NCBI RefSeq assembly: GCF_002220365.1
Contig: NZ_MTHB01000246.1
Location: forward strand, 1-64,000
Direction: 5' to 3'
DNA: 64,000 nucleotides
Origin: Caballeronia sordidicola
GTDB lineage: Bacteria > Pseudomonadota > Gammaproteobacteria > Burkholderiales > Burkholderiaceae
Position numbers and translations under genes: made by a program
Shown: positions 9,538-19,062 of the stretch, one piece after another
Layout of the letters: each line of letters begins with the position of its first letter
How positions within the stretch are numbered: position 1 is the first letter of the stretch
Notes under the pieces: generated by a model
Databases searched by the model: none
Told to the model about the DNA's origin: nothing
What the model saw: only the letters and a program-made list of their open reading frames with translations

Positions 9538-11366
9538 CACGCGCTCTCCCGATGGTTCAAAGGCATCGTGCACGGCTCGGCGCGATGCGTTGGGCCGTGT
9601 GCGTTAGGTGGCGCTGGCCTGGCCGCCTGAGCGGGAACGGCAGCCGGCCCGATGGCGGCGGCAACACCCGCATCCACGATCGACAGCGTCGAGGCTGGCG
9701 GCAGCTCCCACGAAGGCAGCAGGTCACTGTAATCCGGCGCGCACGCGTGCAACTGGCGATCGCGCAGCATCTCGACGTGACAGGAGATCGCGTGCCCGGA
9801 ATGGAGGGTCACGGTGTCGAACAGCTCGTGTATCCGCGCGCAGAAAATGTCTGCGAGCGCGGCGTCGGCGTCCGGCGGCCGGCAAGCAAACAGGAACACA
9901 TAGACCTGAGTGGAGAACACCGTCACGAACTGGCCGGGCTGTCGAAGACGGCATGCGCGCAACGCGTCGAGGTGCCCCACGTCCGGGCGCAGGCTCAACT
10001 CCGCGAGCACATGCGGCAGCAGCAAGGGCCTGCTGCGCTGCAAAGCGGCCTCGATGTGCTCGCAGAAACGCGGCACCGGCAGGTAACCGGCACCTGCATC
10101 GGGTTGCGCGGCGGCAAGCGCGCCGCGCCAGTCTTCTACGGTTGGGCGGGTATGGAACTGCCCCTGCAATGACTGCAGCGCCGACGGCACACGTGTGAAC
10201 GGCAGGTCGCGCTCAAGTACGAGGTCAGCACCGACGGCTAGCAGAAGCAGTTCGTGCTGGAGCCCCATCGTTTCGCTGCACGCAGCCGTCACGATCTTCA
10301 GCGAGCCGCCACCGCTGCGCCTCAACGTGTGGATCATCGCGCACAAGTCATCGAGTCTCGCGTTCGCACCGAACGTGAATACGATGGTCGCCGCCTGCGC
10401 GCTGGCGCTGGCGGCATACACCGCGTCGTTGTCCGGCTGGATCTCCCAGTCCGGCGGGACCCAGCCCTCTCCCGAGATCAACGCGCTGCTCGCGATCAGG
10501 CGGCGTTCGTCTTGCAGGAGCAGGGTTGCCTGCGCGGTCGCGCAGCCCGCGCTGTCGGCGGGGTTGCGCAAGGCGACGAGGTGACCGGCTGTATCGAAGC
10601 GCAACGGACAATCTTCGTTCGCCACGAGCGCCTCGCCGGCGCGCCAGACATCGGCATGCCAGCGCAGTTCGCCCGCGCTCCGCTCCAGTCGGGCGACTCC
10701 GGAAAAGCGCTGGTGAAACGCATGCAGCGCCTCGTGACTGCGCGCTGTCGCCTGCTCTTTCCGGGTGAGACGCGACGCCAGGATCAGCACCATCGCGACA
10801 TGGCGCCGGCTGCACCAGCGCGCGAGGAGTTCCACTTCCCGGTGCAGCGCCAAAGGGTCGTCCCAGCTGAACCAGCGCTGCGCATCGTCGATGATGCACA
10901 GCGAATCGCGCCGCAAGCCGCTGCGCAGCAAGGACCGCAGCAAGGTGCCAAGGCGCAGCAGAGGACAGGTGCCACCAGGTTCGGGGTCGACTGCGGCAGG
11001 CGGCAGCGATAAGACATTGAGATGGCGCGGCCAGCCTCGGGCAGGCTGTGCGTTGACAAAACCGAGCGCACGCAGTTGCGCGGCGACCTGCGCGTGCGGC
11101 AGGCCCCGTACGACCGTCACATTGGCTATACCCGCGGCGCGCGCCGTATTCCAGATAAGTGCGTCGCACGCCGGCGTACCAGGCGCCGCGTAGACCGCAT
11201 GCATGCCGCCGCGGGCAAGCACCGACCAGGTGTCGGGCAACTGGTCGATCGCAAGGCGCAACGAGGCACGCTCGCGGGCGTGCCGCATGGCGTGGCGCAG
11301 GCCCGTCAGCCATCCTGACGTGGTTGGACGTGGCGCGGGAATCGCGGCATCGGACGTATCGCTCAT
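9537..11366 (-). CDS. bcsE: cellulose biosynthesis regulator BcsE (GIL domain)
   Basis: 609 residues from ATG 11366, preferred over starts at 11384/11387 because an AGGAGG site lies nine bases upstream, next to the bcsC stop. The protein has an N-terminal inactive receiver/ATPase-like half and a C-terminal GGDEF-I-site-like (GIL) half, recognisable by VLERDLPFTRV.SALQSLQGQF. Family members bind cyclic-di-GMP through an RxGD motif in this region and support cellulose secretion. At the aligned position I read METMGLQHELLLL-like sequence (MGLQHELLLL) without the Arg and Asp, so binding may be lost or relocated. The C-terminal 60 residues are Ala/Pro-rich. Confidence 0.82.
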   Translation of the reverse strand: MSDTSDAAIPAPRPTTSGWLTGLRHAMRHARERASLRLAIDQLPDTWSVLARGGMHAVYAAPGTPACDALIWNTARAAGIANVTVVRGLPHAQVAAQLRALGFVNAQPARGWPRHLNVLSLPPAAVDPEPGGTCPLLRLGTLLRSLLRSGLRRDSLCIIDDAQRWFSWDDPLALHREVELLARWCSRRHVAMVLILASRLTRKEQATARSHEALHAFHQRFSGVARLERSAGELRWHADVWRAGEALVANEDCPLRFDTAGHLVALRNPADSAGCATAQATLLLQDERRLIASSALISGEGWVPPDWEIQPDNDAVYAASASAQAATIVFTFGANARLDDLCAMIHTLRRSGGGSLKIVTAACSETMGLQHELLLLAVGADLVLERDLPFTRVPSALQSLQGQFHTRPTVEDWRGALAAAQPDAGAGYLPVPRFCEHIEAALQRSRPLLLPHVLAELSLRPDVGHLDALRACRLRQPGQFVTVFSTQVYVFLFACRPPDADAALADIFCARIHELFDTVTLHSGHAISCHVEMLRDRQLHACAPDYSDLLPSWELPPASTLSIVDAGVAAAIGPAAVPAQAARPAPPNAHGPTHRAEPCTMPLNHRESA

Positions 11367-11383
11367 CGAACGACTCCTCCTCA

Positions 11384-14300
11384 TCAATAGCTCGAATAAA
11401 GACGCACGGGCTTGGGCGCAAAATTGTCGTCCGAGCGGTGTGCATCGAAGGCGTAGCGCACGTACACCATCGCTGCGCTCGGCGCGTAGTCATGCGAATG
11501 TTCGACATCGATCCGTATCCCGGCGACCAGTTTCGGATTCAGGCGATATTGAACCGAGGCGCGCACTGCGTAGGAGAACCCGCCCCCAGCCCCCCCTCGT
11601 CAATCTTTCCTACGGTGTCCTGCACGTTTGGCGACGCGGGCAGGCCTTTAGGAAAATAGGGGGAATCCCGCTCGTAGGTCCAGGACATGCCGACGACCGT
11701 CTCAAGGTCCCAACTGAGCGCATTGCGACGCCCGGCCCACTCCAGCGGCACGCCCAGCGACAGATAGCGTTGCGGGCTGTAATAGCCGCCCTGCCCGTAG
11801 GTGTAGAAGCGCAGATTGTCCGTGTAGTGCCACGCGTTGCCGATCAGGCCGCTGCTCACGCGCGTGTCCTGGTGTTCGTAGATCGGCACGTCGACGCCGG
11901 CGCGCAGCGTGACGTCTTCGTTGGTCGGCACATTGCGCCCAGTGAACACGCCGGCGCCAAGCGTGGCGAACAGGTTGATCTTGCCGACGTCCACCGAGCC
12001 GCGCACGTCGACGCCGTCGCGCCGCACGCCACCCCAGACAGCGCCCGTCACCGGATCGCGTGCACCCGCGTACGAGAGCAGGCTGCCGGTTTCGGGCCGG
12101 CGCGACGCAGCAATAGTCAGGCTCGCGTTGTCGGTTTCGAAGCGATAACGCGCCCCCCCGACCACATATTGGATCGGAAAGCCGAGCGGTGTGGTGCCGA
12201 CGTCGAAACGCCAGGCGTCGGACTCGTAGCCGACGCCCACCGCGACACCCAGCGCGCGCTGATGCAACGATGCCGCCAGCGGCGTACCGTCGACCCGCGC
12301 CGCGAACGTGCCGAAGGTGTCGCGCGTATAGGAATCGACATCCGGATTGCTCAGCGTGCCGGCATCCAGGTCGACCGTATCGAGATGCGCGAAAAAGTGT
12401 CCGTCGTAGTGATACGGTACCTGCACGTAAATCGGGACCTGTTGCGCGTGATACTCGGAAATGCCGGCATCGCCCGATTTGTAGGCGGGCATCCATGCCG
12501 CCTCGATCTCCGGCTCGCGCCGTTCGTTGAGGCTGTCGAGCGCGCGCTGCGCCGGTGTAGTCCCATCGGCTTGCGCGCCGAGGCCGGAAGCGGCTTCCTC
12601 AGTCAGCGCCGTGCGATAAAGCGACGCCGCGTCCTCGAAGCGTTCCTCGCGGACGGCGAGCCTGCCAGCCTGCACGGTCACGTCCGAGCGCTCGGGATAC
12701 GAGGCGCGCAATTGCGCTGTCACGGCGCCTGCTTCGTCGAACTGGCGCAACGCCGCCAGTCTGCGCACCACCGAGAGCCGCGTATCGACATCGTCCTCGG
12801 GTGTTTGCCGCAACACTCGCTCGGCCAGTGCAAGTGCACGCGCCCTTTTACCGCTCGCCTCGTACACCCGAGCAAGCGAGAGCTGCGCGTCGGCGTCGTC
12901 CGGCGTGCTCGCGAGCACCGGCGCGAGCACCGCATGTGCAGCCTCATAGTTGCCCTGCATGCGCTCAAGGTCTGCGACTTCAAGGGCGTAGCGCTTGTCT
13001 GCCTTGCCCGCTTCGCTCGCCGTCGCCAAGATCGCCCTCGCCAGGTCGTAGTCGTGCTTGTCAAGCGCGTCGTCCGTTTCGCGCAGGACCAGCCGCAGCG
13101 ACTGGTCCTCCAGACGCACCTGTTGAGGCGCGGTGAGACCGGGCCGCTCGCGCAGCGCGACCAGCCACGCTTGCAGTTCGCGATCACGCCGCGCGCCGCC
13201 GAGCAGGTCGCCATAGCGCAGGCGGATGTCCGCATCGGCTTGATCCGGATGCGTGTCGATCCAGTCGCGCAACAGCAGCACCCCCTGGTCCGCCATGCCC
13301 CGGTCGATGTACGCAGCGCCTACCGTGGCGAGCAAGTACGGCTCGTCGGCGGCCATCGTGCGGGCACGCGCGAGTTGCGCGTCCGCCTCGCCATGCTCGC
13401 CTTGTGACGCGGCGGCCCGCGCGTTCGCGAGCGAGCGGTAGACGTCGAGCTTGCGCGCGAGGTTGCGCATGCCGTTGGAGCGCGCGTCGTCCGGCACGGC
13501 CGCGAGCTGCTCCTCGGCACCGGACAGGTCGTCAATCGAATTTGCATATAACGCGGCCGCGTAGTGCATGTCGGGCGTCGGACTGGCGGCGACGCCGTCG
13601 TCCATCACCTGGCGTCCTTGTTTCGGCGCACCCATGTCCCGATACAGCCCGGCCAGTGAAAAGCGCGTCCAGGCGGCGTCAGGGACGAGCCGCAGTGACG
13701 CTTCGTAGTGCTCGGCCGCCTGCGCGTCGCGGCCATCGGCATGCAGTTGCCCGGCCTCTTCTGCCAGCGCATCGGCACGCAGCGATGTCAGGGCCTGACG
13801 GTCTTCGTCGGCCGTGAGATGCGGCTGCAGCGACTCGAGCAACGGCTCGAATTGCGCCATGCGCCCCGTGTGCGCGTACACCGCCTGCAAGCCCGGCACC
13901 GCGCCCAGATTCGGCCGCCGCGCATCGAGCAGCGGACGCAGCAACGGTTCGGCATCCGCCCATCTTTGTCGCGCTACCAGCACCTTCGCAAGCAGCAGGC
14001 GGGCGTCCTCGCTGGCGGGTTCGAGGCGCAGCGCCTCGCGTGCAGCGTGTTCGGCACGCTCTGGATCGCCCGCGGCGAGCGCACCCCGGGCCGTCGCGAG
14101 CAAGTCCCAGAATTGGGCGGTACGCGCGAGCGCGAGCCATTTGCTTCGGTTATCCGGGGCCAGCGCGGCCGCACGCAAAAATAGCGTGTGCGCCTCTTGC
14201 CGCTTGCCGGTTAGCATCCGCAGCCGGCCGAGGCCACCCACGGCGTCAGGGTCATCGGGCCGCGCGCGCGCCGCGCGTTCGAGCAGCGCCTCGGCGCCGC

Positions 14301-15174
14301 TCAGATCGCCACGCTCGAGCGCGGCCAGCCCACGCTGCCGGGCAAGGAAGGATGGATCGCTCTCGAGATTTTGCTGCTCCTGGATTTGCGCCTCGAGTCC
14401 AGTAAGACGGTCGCGCATCTGGGTGTCGTCCGGCACCATCGCGACATAGGTCTGCAGCGACGTCAAAAAGGCCGGATCGTCGGAGCCCGCCTTGAGCACG
14501 CTGCGCCATGCTTCCATCGCGGGGAGATGGTCTGCGTCAGGGCGGGTCGCGAGATCGTGCGCGAGGCGCTCCGCCTCGGCGCGCGTCGCCCGCTCGTTCA
14601 GCAGGCGGGCAAGCACGAGCGCAGAGCTCAAGTCCGCGGGATCGGCCGCGAGCGTGCTGCGCAGCGCCGCGATGGCCTGCGTGCGCCCCGCCGCCGTATT
14701 GCCAAGTATCTGCTCGTACTCGGCCCCGAGCGAACCAGCCGGCGCGCCGTGCGGAAACAGCGCCTGGATGCGCCGGCTTGCCTCATCGGCGCGGCCGCTG
14801 CGCGCCATCAAGCGGATGTTTGCCAGCTCTCCCCGGCCGGTCGTCGCCACGCGATATTCGTCATCGATGCGCTGCGTCTCGGGCGCATCCGGCGCTTGCG
14901 CCTGCAAGCGCGCGAGTCCCTCCCTGGCCGCCTCCGCCTGTCCGAGGCGCAACTGAATGCGCACTTGTTCCGCCAGCAGCGCGGGGGCGTTCGGAGCAAG
15001 CAGCAGCGCCTTCTGGATTTGCTCGAGGGCGAGATCGTCGCGATGTTTGGCACCCCACATCCGCGAGGCGTCGTAGTACTGCTTCGCGTCGTCGGACAAC
15101 ACGGCCGCGTATGGCGGCATACCATACGCTAGCAGCAGCGCCGCGACCGCGCCGCGGCATGAACGCTGTCTCAT
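11384..15174 (-). pseudogene. bcsC: cellulose export channel BcsC, frameshifted near the 3' end
   Basis: A signal peptide (AAVAALLLAYG-type) is followed by about 700 residues of TPR repeats and a C-terminal outer-membrane beta-barrel (BCSC_C). Reading from ATG 15174 (ATGA overlap with the preceding ORF), the first frame ends at 11539 with an unrelated tail after KIDEGG. The true barrel end (VRASVQYRLNPKLVAGIR onward, finishing in LYSSY) continues in another frame to TGA 11384-11386. One base is missing, or a -1 shift is needed, at a run of seven Gs (minus strand; 11590-11596). Without the shift the last strands and the C-terminal aromatic residue needed for barrel assembly are lost. This could be a real mutation, a phase-variable tract or a sequencing error. 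Confidence 0.85.
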
Positions 15175-15341
15175 GGCGCGGCGCATGTCTTTTCGGTCCA
15201 GTGCAGGAGTTTGTCAAATCTCGTGCGTTGATTCGCCCCGAGTGTCGCTACGCGGAGCAACGCCACCGCACAAACCACGAGCGCCTGCGGCTGTGCCAGG
15301 TGACGGCGCAAGGAGAGCCTGGAACTTGCCTGAGTCGGCAT
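15171..15341 (-). CDS. 56-residue ORF in the bcsZ position, possible bcsZ relic
   Basis: An ATG three bases after the bcsB stop opens a 56-codon frame whose TGA overlaps the bcsC ATG (ATGA). It encodes a signal-like N-terminus (SLRRHLAQPQALVVCAVALL) followed by about 25 polar residues ending TCAAP. The slot between bcsB and bcsC normally holds the endoglucanase bcsZ, about 370 residues, which is absent from this window. The coupling at both ends suggests an in-frame internal deletion of bcsZ that kept its start and stop contexts. I could not match the C-terminal part to BcsZ with certainty, so it may instead be an unrelated coupling peptide. Confidence 0.5.
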   Translation of the reverse strand: MPTQASSRLSLRRHLAQPQALVVCAVALLRVATLGANQRTRFDKLLHWTEKTCAAP

Positions 15342-15344
15342 CGC

Positions 15345-17801
15345 TCACACCTCTTGGCGGCGCTCGGCCAGCCGATGCAGGAAGTTGAATACTCCGGCTG
15401 CGAGCAGCAGGCCTGCCAGCACGCTGATCAGGCCGAGCAGAACGGGATGCCGCGTGGCTAGACCCAGGATCCGCGCATGCCAGGGAATTCTGCCGACGAA
15501 ATACGGTTCGCCGATCTGCGCGCTTTGGACGCTGCCGCTTCGCACCACTACCACGTCACCATGTATCTGAGCGGAGAGCCGCGGGGTATCGAACGCATCC
15601 AGCAGGATCCTCATACTTTTCGCATCGCTCGATACCAGGGCGATCGCGGTGCGGCCCGTCTTGACCGGAGACTGAAAACCATAGATCGCTGCTAGCGGGC
15701 TCGCCTGACTCAATGTGAGCGGCGTCCCTGCTGCGGGGGGTCTCATACCTTCGTTGCGCGCGAGCGCCGCGCGCCGCATGCCGCCGGTCGCCGCGCCGGC
15801 AATGAGCGGAACAGAGGTGCCCCAGTCGGCGACGAGGGGCGCTGACAGCGACCCGCCGATCAACAGCACGTCCTTATCCGCGTACCGGGCGGGTGATTGC
15901 ACGAGCTCATTGGGACGCGCGATCGTCACGCGCAGTGCCGGGTAGCCGGTCCACTTGCCCATGTGCCCAAGCATGATGAGCAAAGCCTCGAGTTCCTGAG
16001 GCGCCGGCTTCGCGCGCACTACGACGACGGTCTGCGAGAGGTCGGCGAGCCTCGTATAGGGGAAACCACTGCCTGAAAAGAAAGCCAGGTTCGGCATGGC
16101 CGCGTAATGCACGAAGCGGCTGAAGTCGACGCTCGAATCCGAATCGACCGCAGCGCGTGCAGGATTGCTTGATGCGCCAGAGCACAGCGTGCTTTTTTGG
16201 GAATCGAGATTGAAACGAATACCAAGTCGATTTGTACTACCAATTAAAAATGACGGAATTTCGAATTCGGTGGTCGAGCGCTGTGCCGCATCCGCCGAGT
16301 CGCCAGTAGCCAGCATCCCACCCCTGGTGTCTGCCGGGGTCAAGCGGTAAGACTTGATCATCTGCTGGTTCATCTCGATCGACAGTGCCGAGTTGTTTTG
16401 CACACTCGGCGCGGTGTAGCGATACCGGAGGTCCACCGGCACGCCCACGTCATTCCACGACACCAGGTCGGCGGGCACACGCAGGTCCAGCTCAATTGTC
16501 TCCGGCGTTCCGCCGACCGTCTGCAACTGATTTGGATGGTCGGTGAGTTCGGTGAAGCGCACCGGGCGATCGACGGGGATCCAGCGTGGCGCATCGTAGG
16601 GCTTGCGCACCGCGTCGGGCTCGACGTGCGAAAGCCGCGCAAGGGATCCCGACACGCCAGGCTTTTTCAGTACCAGCGCATAGACTGCGCTATCCACGTC
16701 CTCGGCACTTTTTCCCGTGACGATCAGAAGCTTGCGCATGGGCGCGGCAGGATTATCCATGACGAGCAGAGCCGGCCCGTCGATCTTGACCGCCAACAAG
16801 CCGCGCGGCAGTTCGTCGGCTCGGCCGACTATGACCGCGCTTGCGTCGGAGGGGAGCGCGGACGATACCGGGAAACTTGCCCGCCGGTAGTCGGCCAGCA
16901 CGCCGAACCAGGACGCGACAATACCGGCCGCACGCAGTGTCTCGTTACTCGCTGTCTGAGCCAGCACGAACGGCAGACGCAACGGATCCACATCGTGGCT
17001 GTCGAAGAAAGGCGCCGGCAGCAGCGAGAGCTCGTTGGGCAACGGAATCGGCTCCTCGTCGAGCACGATCTCGCTGCTCGGACTGACATCGGCCCACAGT
17101 GCCGAGTTCGACGGATCCTCGCAGTGGTCCAGCGAATAATGCGCGATCAGACGCAGTTGCAATTGACTGTAGTCGGTCAGGAGGCGCGGATCGATGTCGA
17201 TCTCTTGCGTGACCGGGCGCCCCGCATGTTCGGCGTTGAACGCCAGTGTCGTGATGACCTCGTCGTTGATCGACACTTTGAGATGCGACATCGAAAATAG
17301 CAACGCGGGCGAATAGGAGTACGTAAGGCGCAGGTGCGCGGACTTGACTTTTCTATCGAGGCGCACGCCAACATTTACCGAGCGAATATCTTCAAGGCCT
17401 CGCAAGTTGAGGGTACGGTACGCACCCAGCGACGAAAACGGGATGTGCACGATGCCGGACCCGTCGGCGCGTTTTACCGCCTCGGCTTTGGCGTCTGCAT
17501 TGGCGGGCAAGCCAGCGACTTCGACGGGGGTTGAGTCAGCACTACCGGCCTGATCGGCGGACGCCGTGGAAAACAGTACCGGTTCCTTGACCGCTGTCGC
17601 GCGAACCGTTGAGCCGCAGGAGAGCGCGGCGAACATGATTGTGCGTATGAAGCACGCCACTGGCAGGCGGAGGTTCGAACGAAGGCTAAGGAGACATCGT
17701 TGCCACACAGCGCGCGGACATACCAGGTCACATCGCTGTTCCGGCGGAGCAATTCCTCCGCGCTCGCCTAGACGGGCATGCACCGAGCGCACTTTTGTCA
17801 T
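15345..17801 (-). CDS. bcsB: cellulose synthase periplasmic subunit BcsB
   Basis: About 818 residues from ATG 17801. An N-terminal signal region (LPVACFIRTIMFAALSCGST) is followed by the alternating carbohydrate-binding and flavodoxin-like domains of BcsB. Recognisable blocks are LGAYRTLNLRGLEDIRSVNV, LTYSYSPALL, NSSLD..Q-type strands and a single C-terminal membrane helix (HPVLLGLISVLAGLLLAAGV) that docks with BcsA. BcsB guides the growing glucan across the periplasm. It is the first gene of the operon. The start is not certain: the GGAG upstream directly abuts the ATG, and the open frame extends to 18572, but that extension overlaps dgkA and has no homology. Confidence 0.9.
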   Translation of the reverse strand: MTKVRSVHARLGERGGIAPPEQRCDLVCPRAVWQRCLLSLRSNLRLPVACFIRTIMFAALSCGSTVRATAVKEPVLFSTASADQAGSADSTPVEVAGLPANADAKAEAVKRADGSGIVHIPFSSLGAYRTLNLRGLEDIRSVNVGVRLDRKVKSAHLRLTYSYSPALLFSMSHLKVSINDEVITTLAFNAEHAGRPVTQEIDIDPRLLTDYSQLQLRLIAHYSLDHCEDPSNSALWADVSPSSEIVLDEEPIPLPNELSLLPAPFFDSHDVDPLRLPFVLAQTASNETLRAAGIVASWFGVLADYRRASFPVSSALPSDASAVIVGRADELPRGLLAVKIDGPALLVMDNPAAPMRKLLIVTGKSAEDVDSAVYALVLKKPGVSGSLARLSHVEPDAVRKPYDAPRWIPVDRPVRFTELTDHPNQLQTVGGTPETIELDLRVPADLVSWNDVGVPVDLRYRYTAPSVQNNSALSIEMNQQMIKSYRLTPADTRGGMLATGDSADAAQRSTTEFEIPSFLIGSTNRLGIRFNLDSQKSTLCSGASSNPARAAVDSDSSVDFSRFVHYAAMPNLAFFSGSGFPYTRLADLSQTVVVVRAKPAPQELEALLIMLGHMGKWTGYPALRVTIARPNELVQSPARYADKDVLLIGGSLSAPLVADWGTSVPLIAGAATGGMRRAALARNEGMRPPAAGTPLTLSQASPLAAIYGFQSPVKTGRTAIALVSSDAKSMRILLDAFDTPRLSAQIHGDVVVVRSGSVQSAQIGEPYFVGRIPWHARILGLATRHPVLLGLISVLAGLLLAAGVFNFLHRLAERRQEV

Positions 17802-18141
17802 CTCCGGTTCTTGTCTTGTTTTGTGCCGCAACAAGCTTTTTGTACTGGATCGCCGAGGTTTTTTTAATTTTTCGATGGCCAATTTTCTCGACGACCATGT
17901 CACTTTAGTGACACAAAGTACCGTCCTATGTGCGCTAGGCAACACAGGGACCCCGATCGATACGAAACTATCGTGGTGCGGACCAGGGCGTTCCCGGCCG
18001 CTCTTTTTCCTTGAGTGAAGCGCTCCGGCAGCACACTTCACTGACCAGATCCCAAGCATGGCGTCGGTCGCGCCGGCACCGTGCGAAGGTGTGAACCGGG
18101 CATGAATTGTCATGACAATCAAGACCGCGTCGGAGCACAGG
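17802..18141. promoter_or_regulatory. divergent control region between bcsB and dgkA
   Basis: About 340 bases separate the two start codons. The bcsB-proximal 100 bases are AT-rich (runs of T at 17868-17874), as expected for a promoter. A 16-bp perfect palindrome lies at 17898-17913. No sigma-54 -24/-12 pair or clear -10/-35 hexamers could be picked out. Both the cellulose operon and dgkA should start here. Confidence 0.6.
17898..17913. promoter_or_regulatory. perfect palindrome, candidate CRP/FNR-type operator
   Basis: TGTCA-CTTTAG-TGACA reads identically in its arms on both strands (seven paired bases around a TT centre) and has the 5-N6-5 geometry of CRP/FNR-family sites. It is about 97 bases upstream of the bcsB start. 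In Burkholderia cenocepacia, the cyclic-di-GMP-responsive CRP/FNR protein Bcam1349 (BerA) activates cellulose genes. Binding by an orthologue here is inference. Confidence 0.45.
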
Positions 18142-18525
18142 ATGCACAAGCGCGCGGGACTCATGCGCGCTTTTTTTGCGCTGCGGAACTCTTCCGATGG
18201 TTTTCGCACCGCATGGCGCGAGGAAAGCTCCTTCAGGCAAGAATTGATCGTCTTCGCCGTACTTGCGCCGTGTGCGTTCATGCTGCGGGTATCCCCGATC
18301 GAGCGCGTCATACTCCTGATCACGGTGCTCCTTGTGTTGCTGGTCGAACTGATTAATTCGAGCATCGAAGCTGCGATCGATCGGATCTCGCTTGAACAAC
18401 ACGAACTGTCCAAGCGAGCGAAGGATTGCGGCAGCGCAGCTGTTACCCTCGCACTGCTGATCTGCATGGTGGCGTGGGGAGGCATATGTATTCCACTGAT
18501 CATGCATTGGGTTGGTACCCGGTAG
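18142..18525 (+). CDS. dgkA: diacylglycerol kinase DgkA
   Basis: 127 residues from ATG 18142, chosen for the GGAG six bases upstream; ATG 18112 would add ten residues. The family core is clear: ELINSSIEAAIDRI, then HELSKRAKDCGSAAV, matching the catalytic helix and ATP-binding segment of the trimeric inner-membrane kinase (E. coli DgkA has 122 residues). Three membrane helices are predicted. It phosphorylates diacylglycerol to phosphatidate, recycling the lipid left by phosphoethanolamine and phosphoglycerol transferases. The gene is divergent from the cellulose operon, whose BcsG and PlcN products both generate diacylglycerol. Confidence 0.93.
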   Translation: MHKRAGLMRAFFALRNSSDGFRTAWREESSFRQELIVFAVLAPCAFMLRVSPIERVILLITVLLVLLVELINSSIEAAIDRISLEQHELSKRAKDCGSAAVTLALLICMVAWGGICIPLIMHWVGTR

Positions 18526-18536
18526 AAAGCCGGGTA
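18516..18536 (+). terminator. stem-loop at the dgkA stop
   Basis: TACCCGG and CCGGGTA pair as seven-base arms around TAGAAAG, with the dgkA stop codon in the loop. No T-run follows, so a role as an intrinsic terminator is weakly supported. Confidence 0.3.
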
Positions 18537-18603
18537 GTTCGAGCGTGCGGTCCCGGCACTGCTGCGCACCACCGCCGACGAGCTTCATCTTCAGGTTCTG
18601 GGA

Positions 18604-18753
18604 GAATCTCTCCATCACCGAGTATCCCAGCATGGGTCGCGTGCGCCGCTTGATCGCTCGATAGTCCTGCTCGACCAAGTTGTTAATATATTTGGACTTG
18701 CGGATCTCGATTGGCGTCTCACGATCATCGTTGATGGCTTCGGATACGGCGAG
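18604..18753 (-). pseudogene. IS6-family transposase fragment
   Basis: A minus-strand stretch encodes AINDDRETPIEIRKSKYINN followed by LVEQDYRAIKRRTRPMLGY. This is the region around the catalytic Glu of IS6/IS240-type transposases (NNLVEQDHRAIKRR pattern). Only about 50 codons are recognisable out of roughly 230. Both flanks lose homology and no terminal repeats were seen. It marks an old insertion between dgkA and the GGDEF-EAL gene. Confidence 0.65.
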
Positions 18754-19062
18754 ATCGGCGCCGTGCAGGACACTTGGTCGTCGTTTGCCCAGCGGTAGCC
18801 AGCCGGCGGCCCTGGCTGCGAGCCGCGAAGGATTAACCCTGAGCTGGATCAGTACGTCGGCAGATCGACGCATGCCGATACTGATGCCGGATATTCATCG
18901 TGTGCCAGCCACGGAACCGGTCATGAAAACGCCGGGCGTTCTCACTGATCAAGAGTTTTTCGATAAAGCCGCGCGTCGCATCTTCCGCCCTGGCCATGCC
19001 GGACTGCTACCGCGTGGAGGCCGCACATGCGTGGATGCTGTGGCAAATGCGCGTTAGATATC
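18754..19062. other. intergenic region with no recognised gene
   Basis: About 300 bases upstream of the transposase scrap and downstream of the GGDEF-EAL gene. Short frames exist on both strands but none shows family features. It is probably debris from the same insertion event. Confidence 0.35.

Noticed and set aside
11203..13407. 734-codon plus-strand frame across bcsC and bcsE
   Set aside because: High-GC antisense shadow with no domain; both minus-strand genes are clear.
17802..18572. Extension of the bcsB reading frame by about 250 codons upstream
   Set aside because: It overlaps dgkA on the other strand, has no family features, and lacks a signal peptide at its start.
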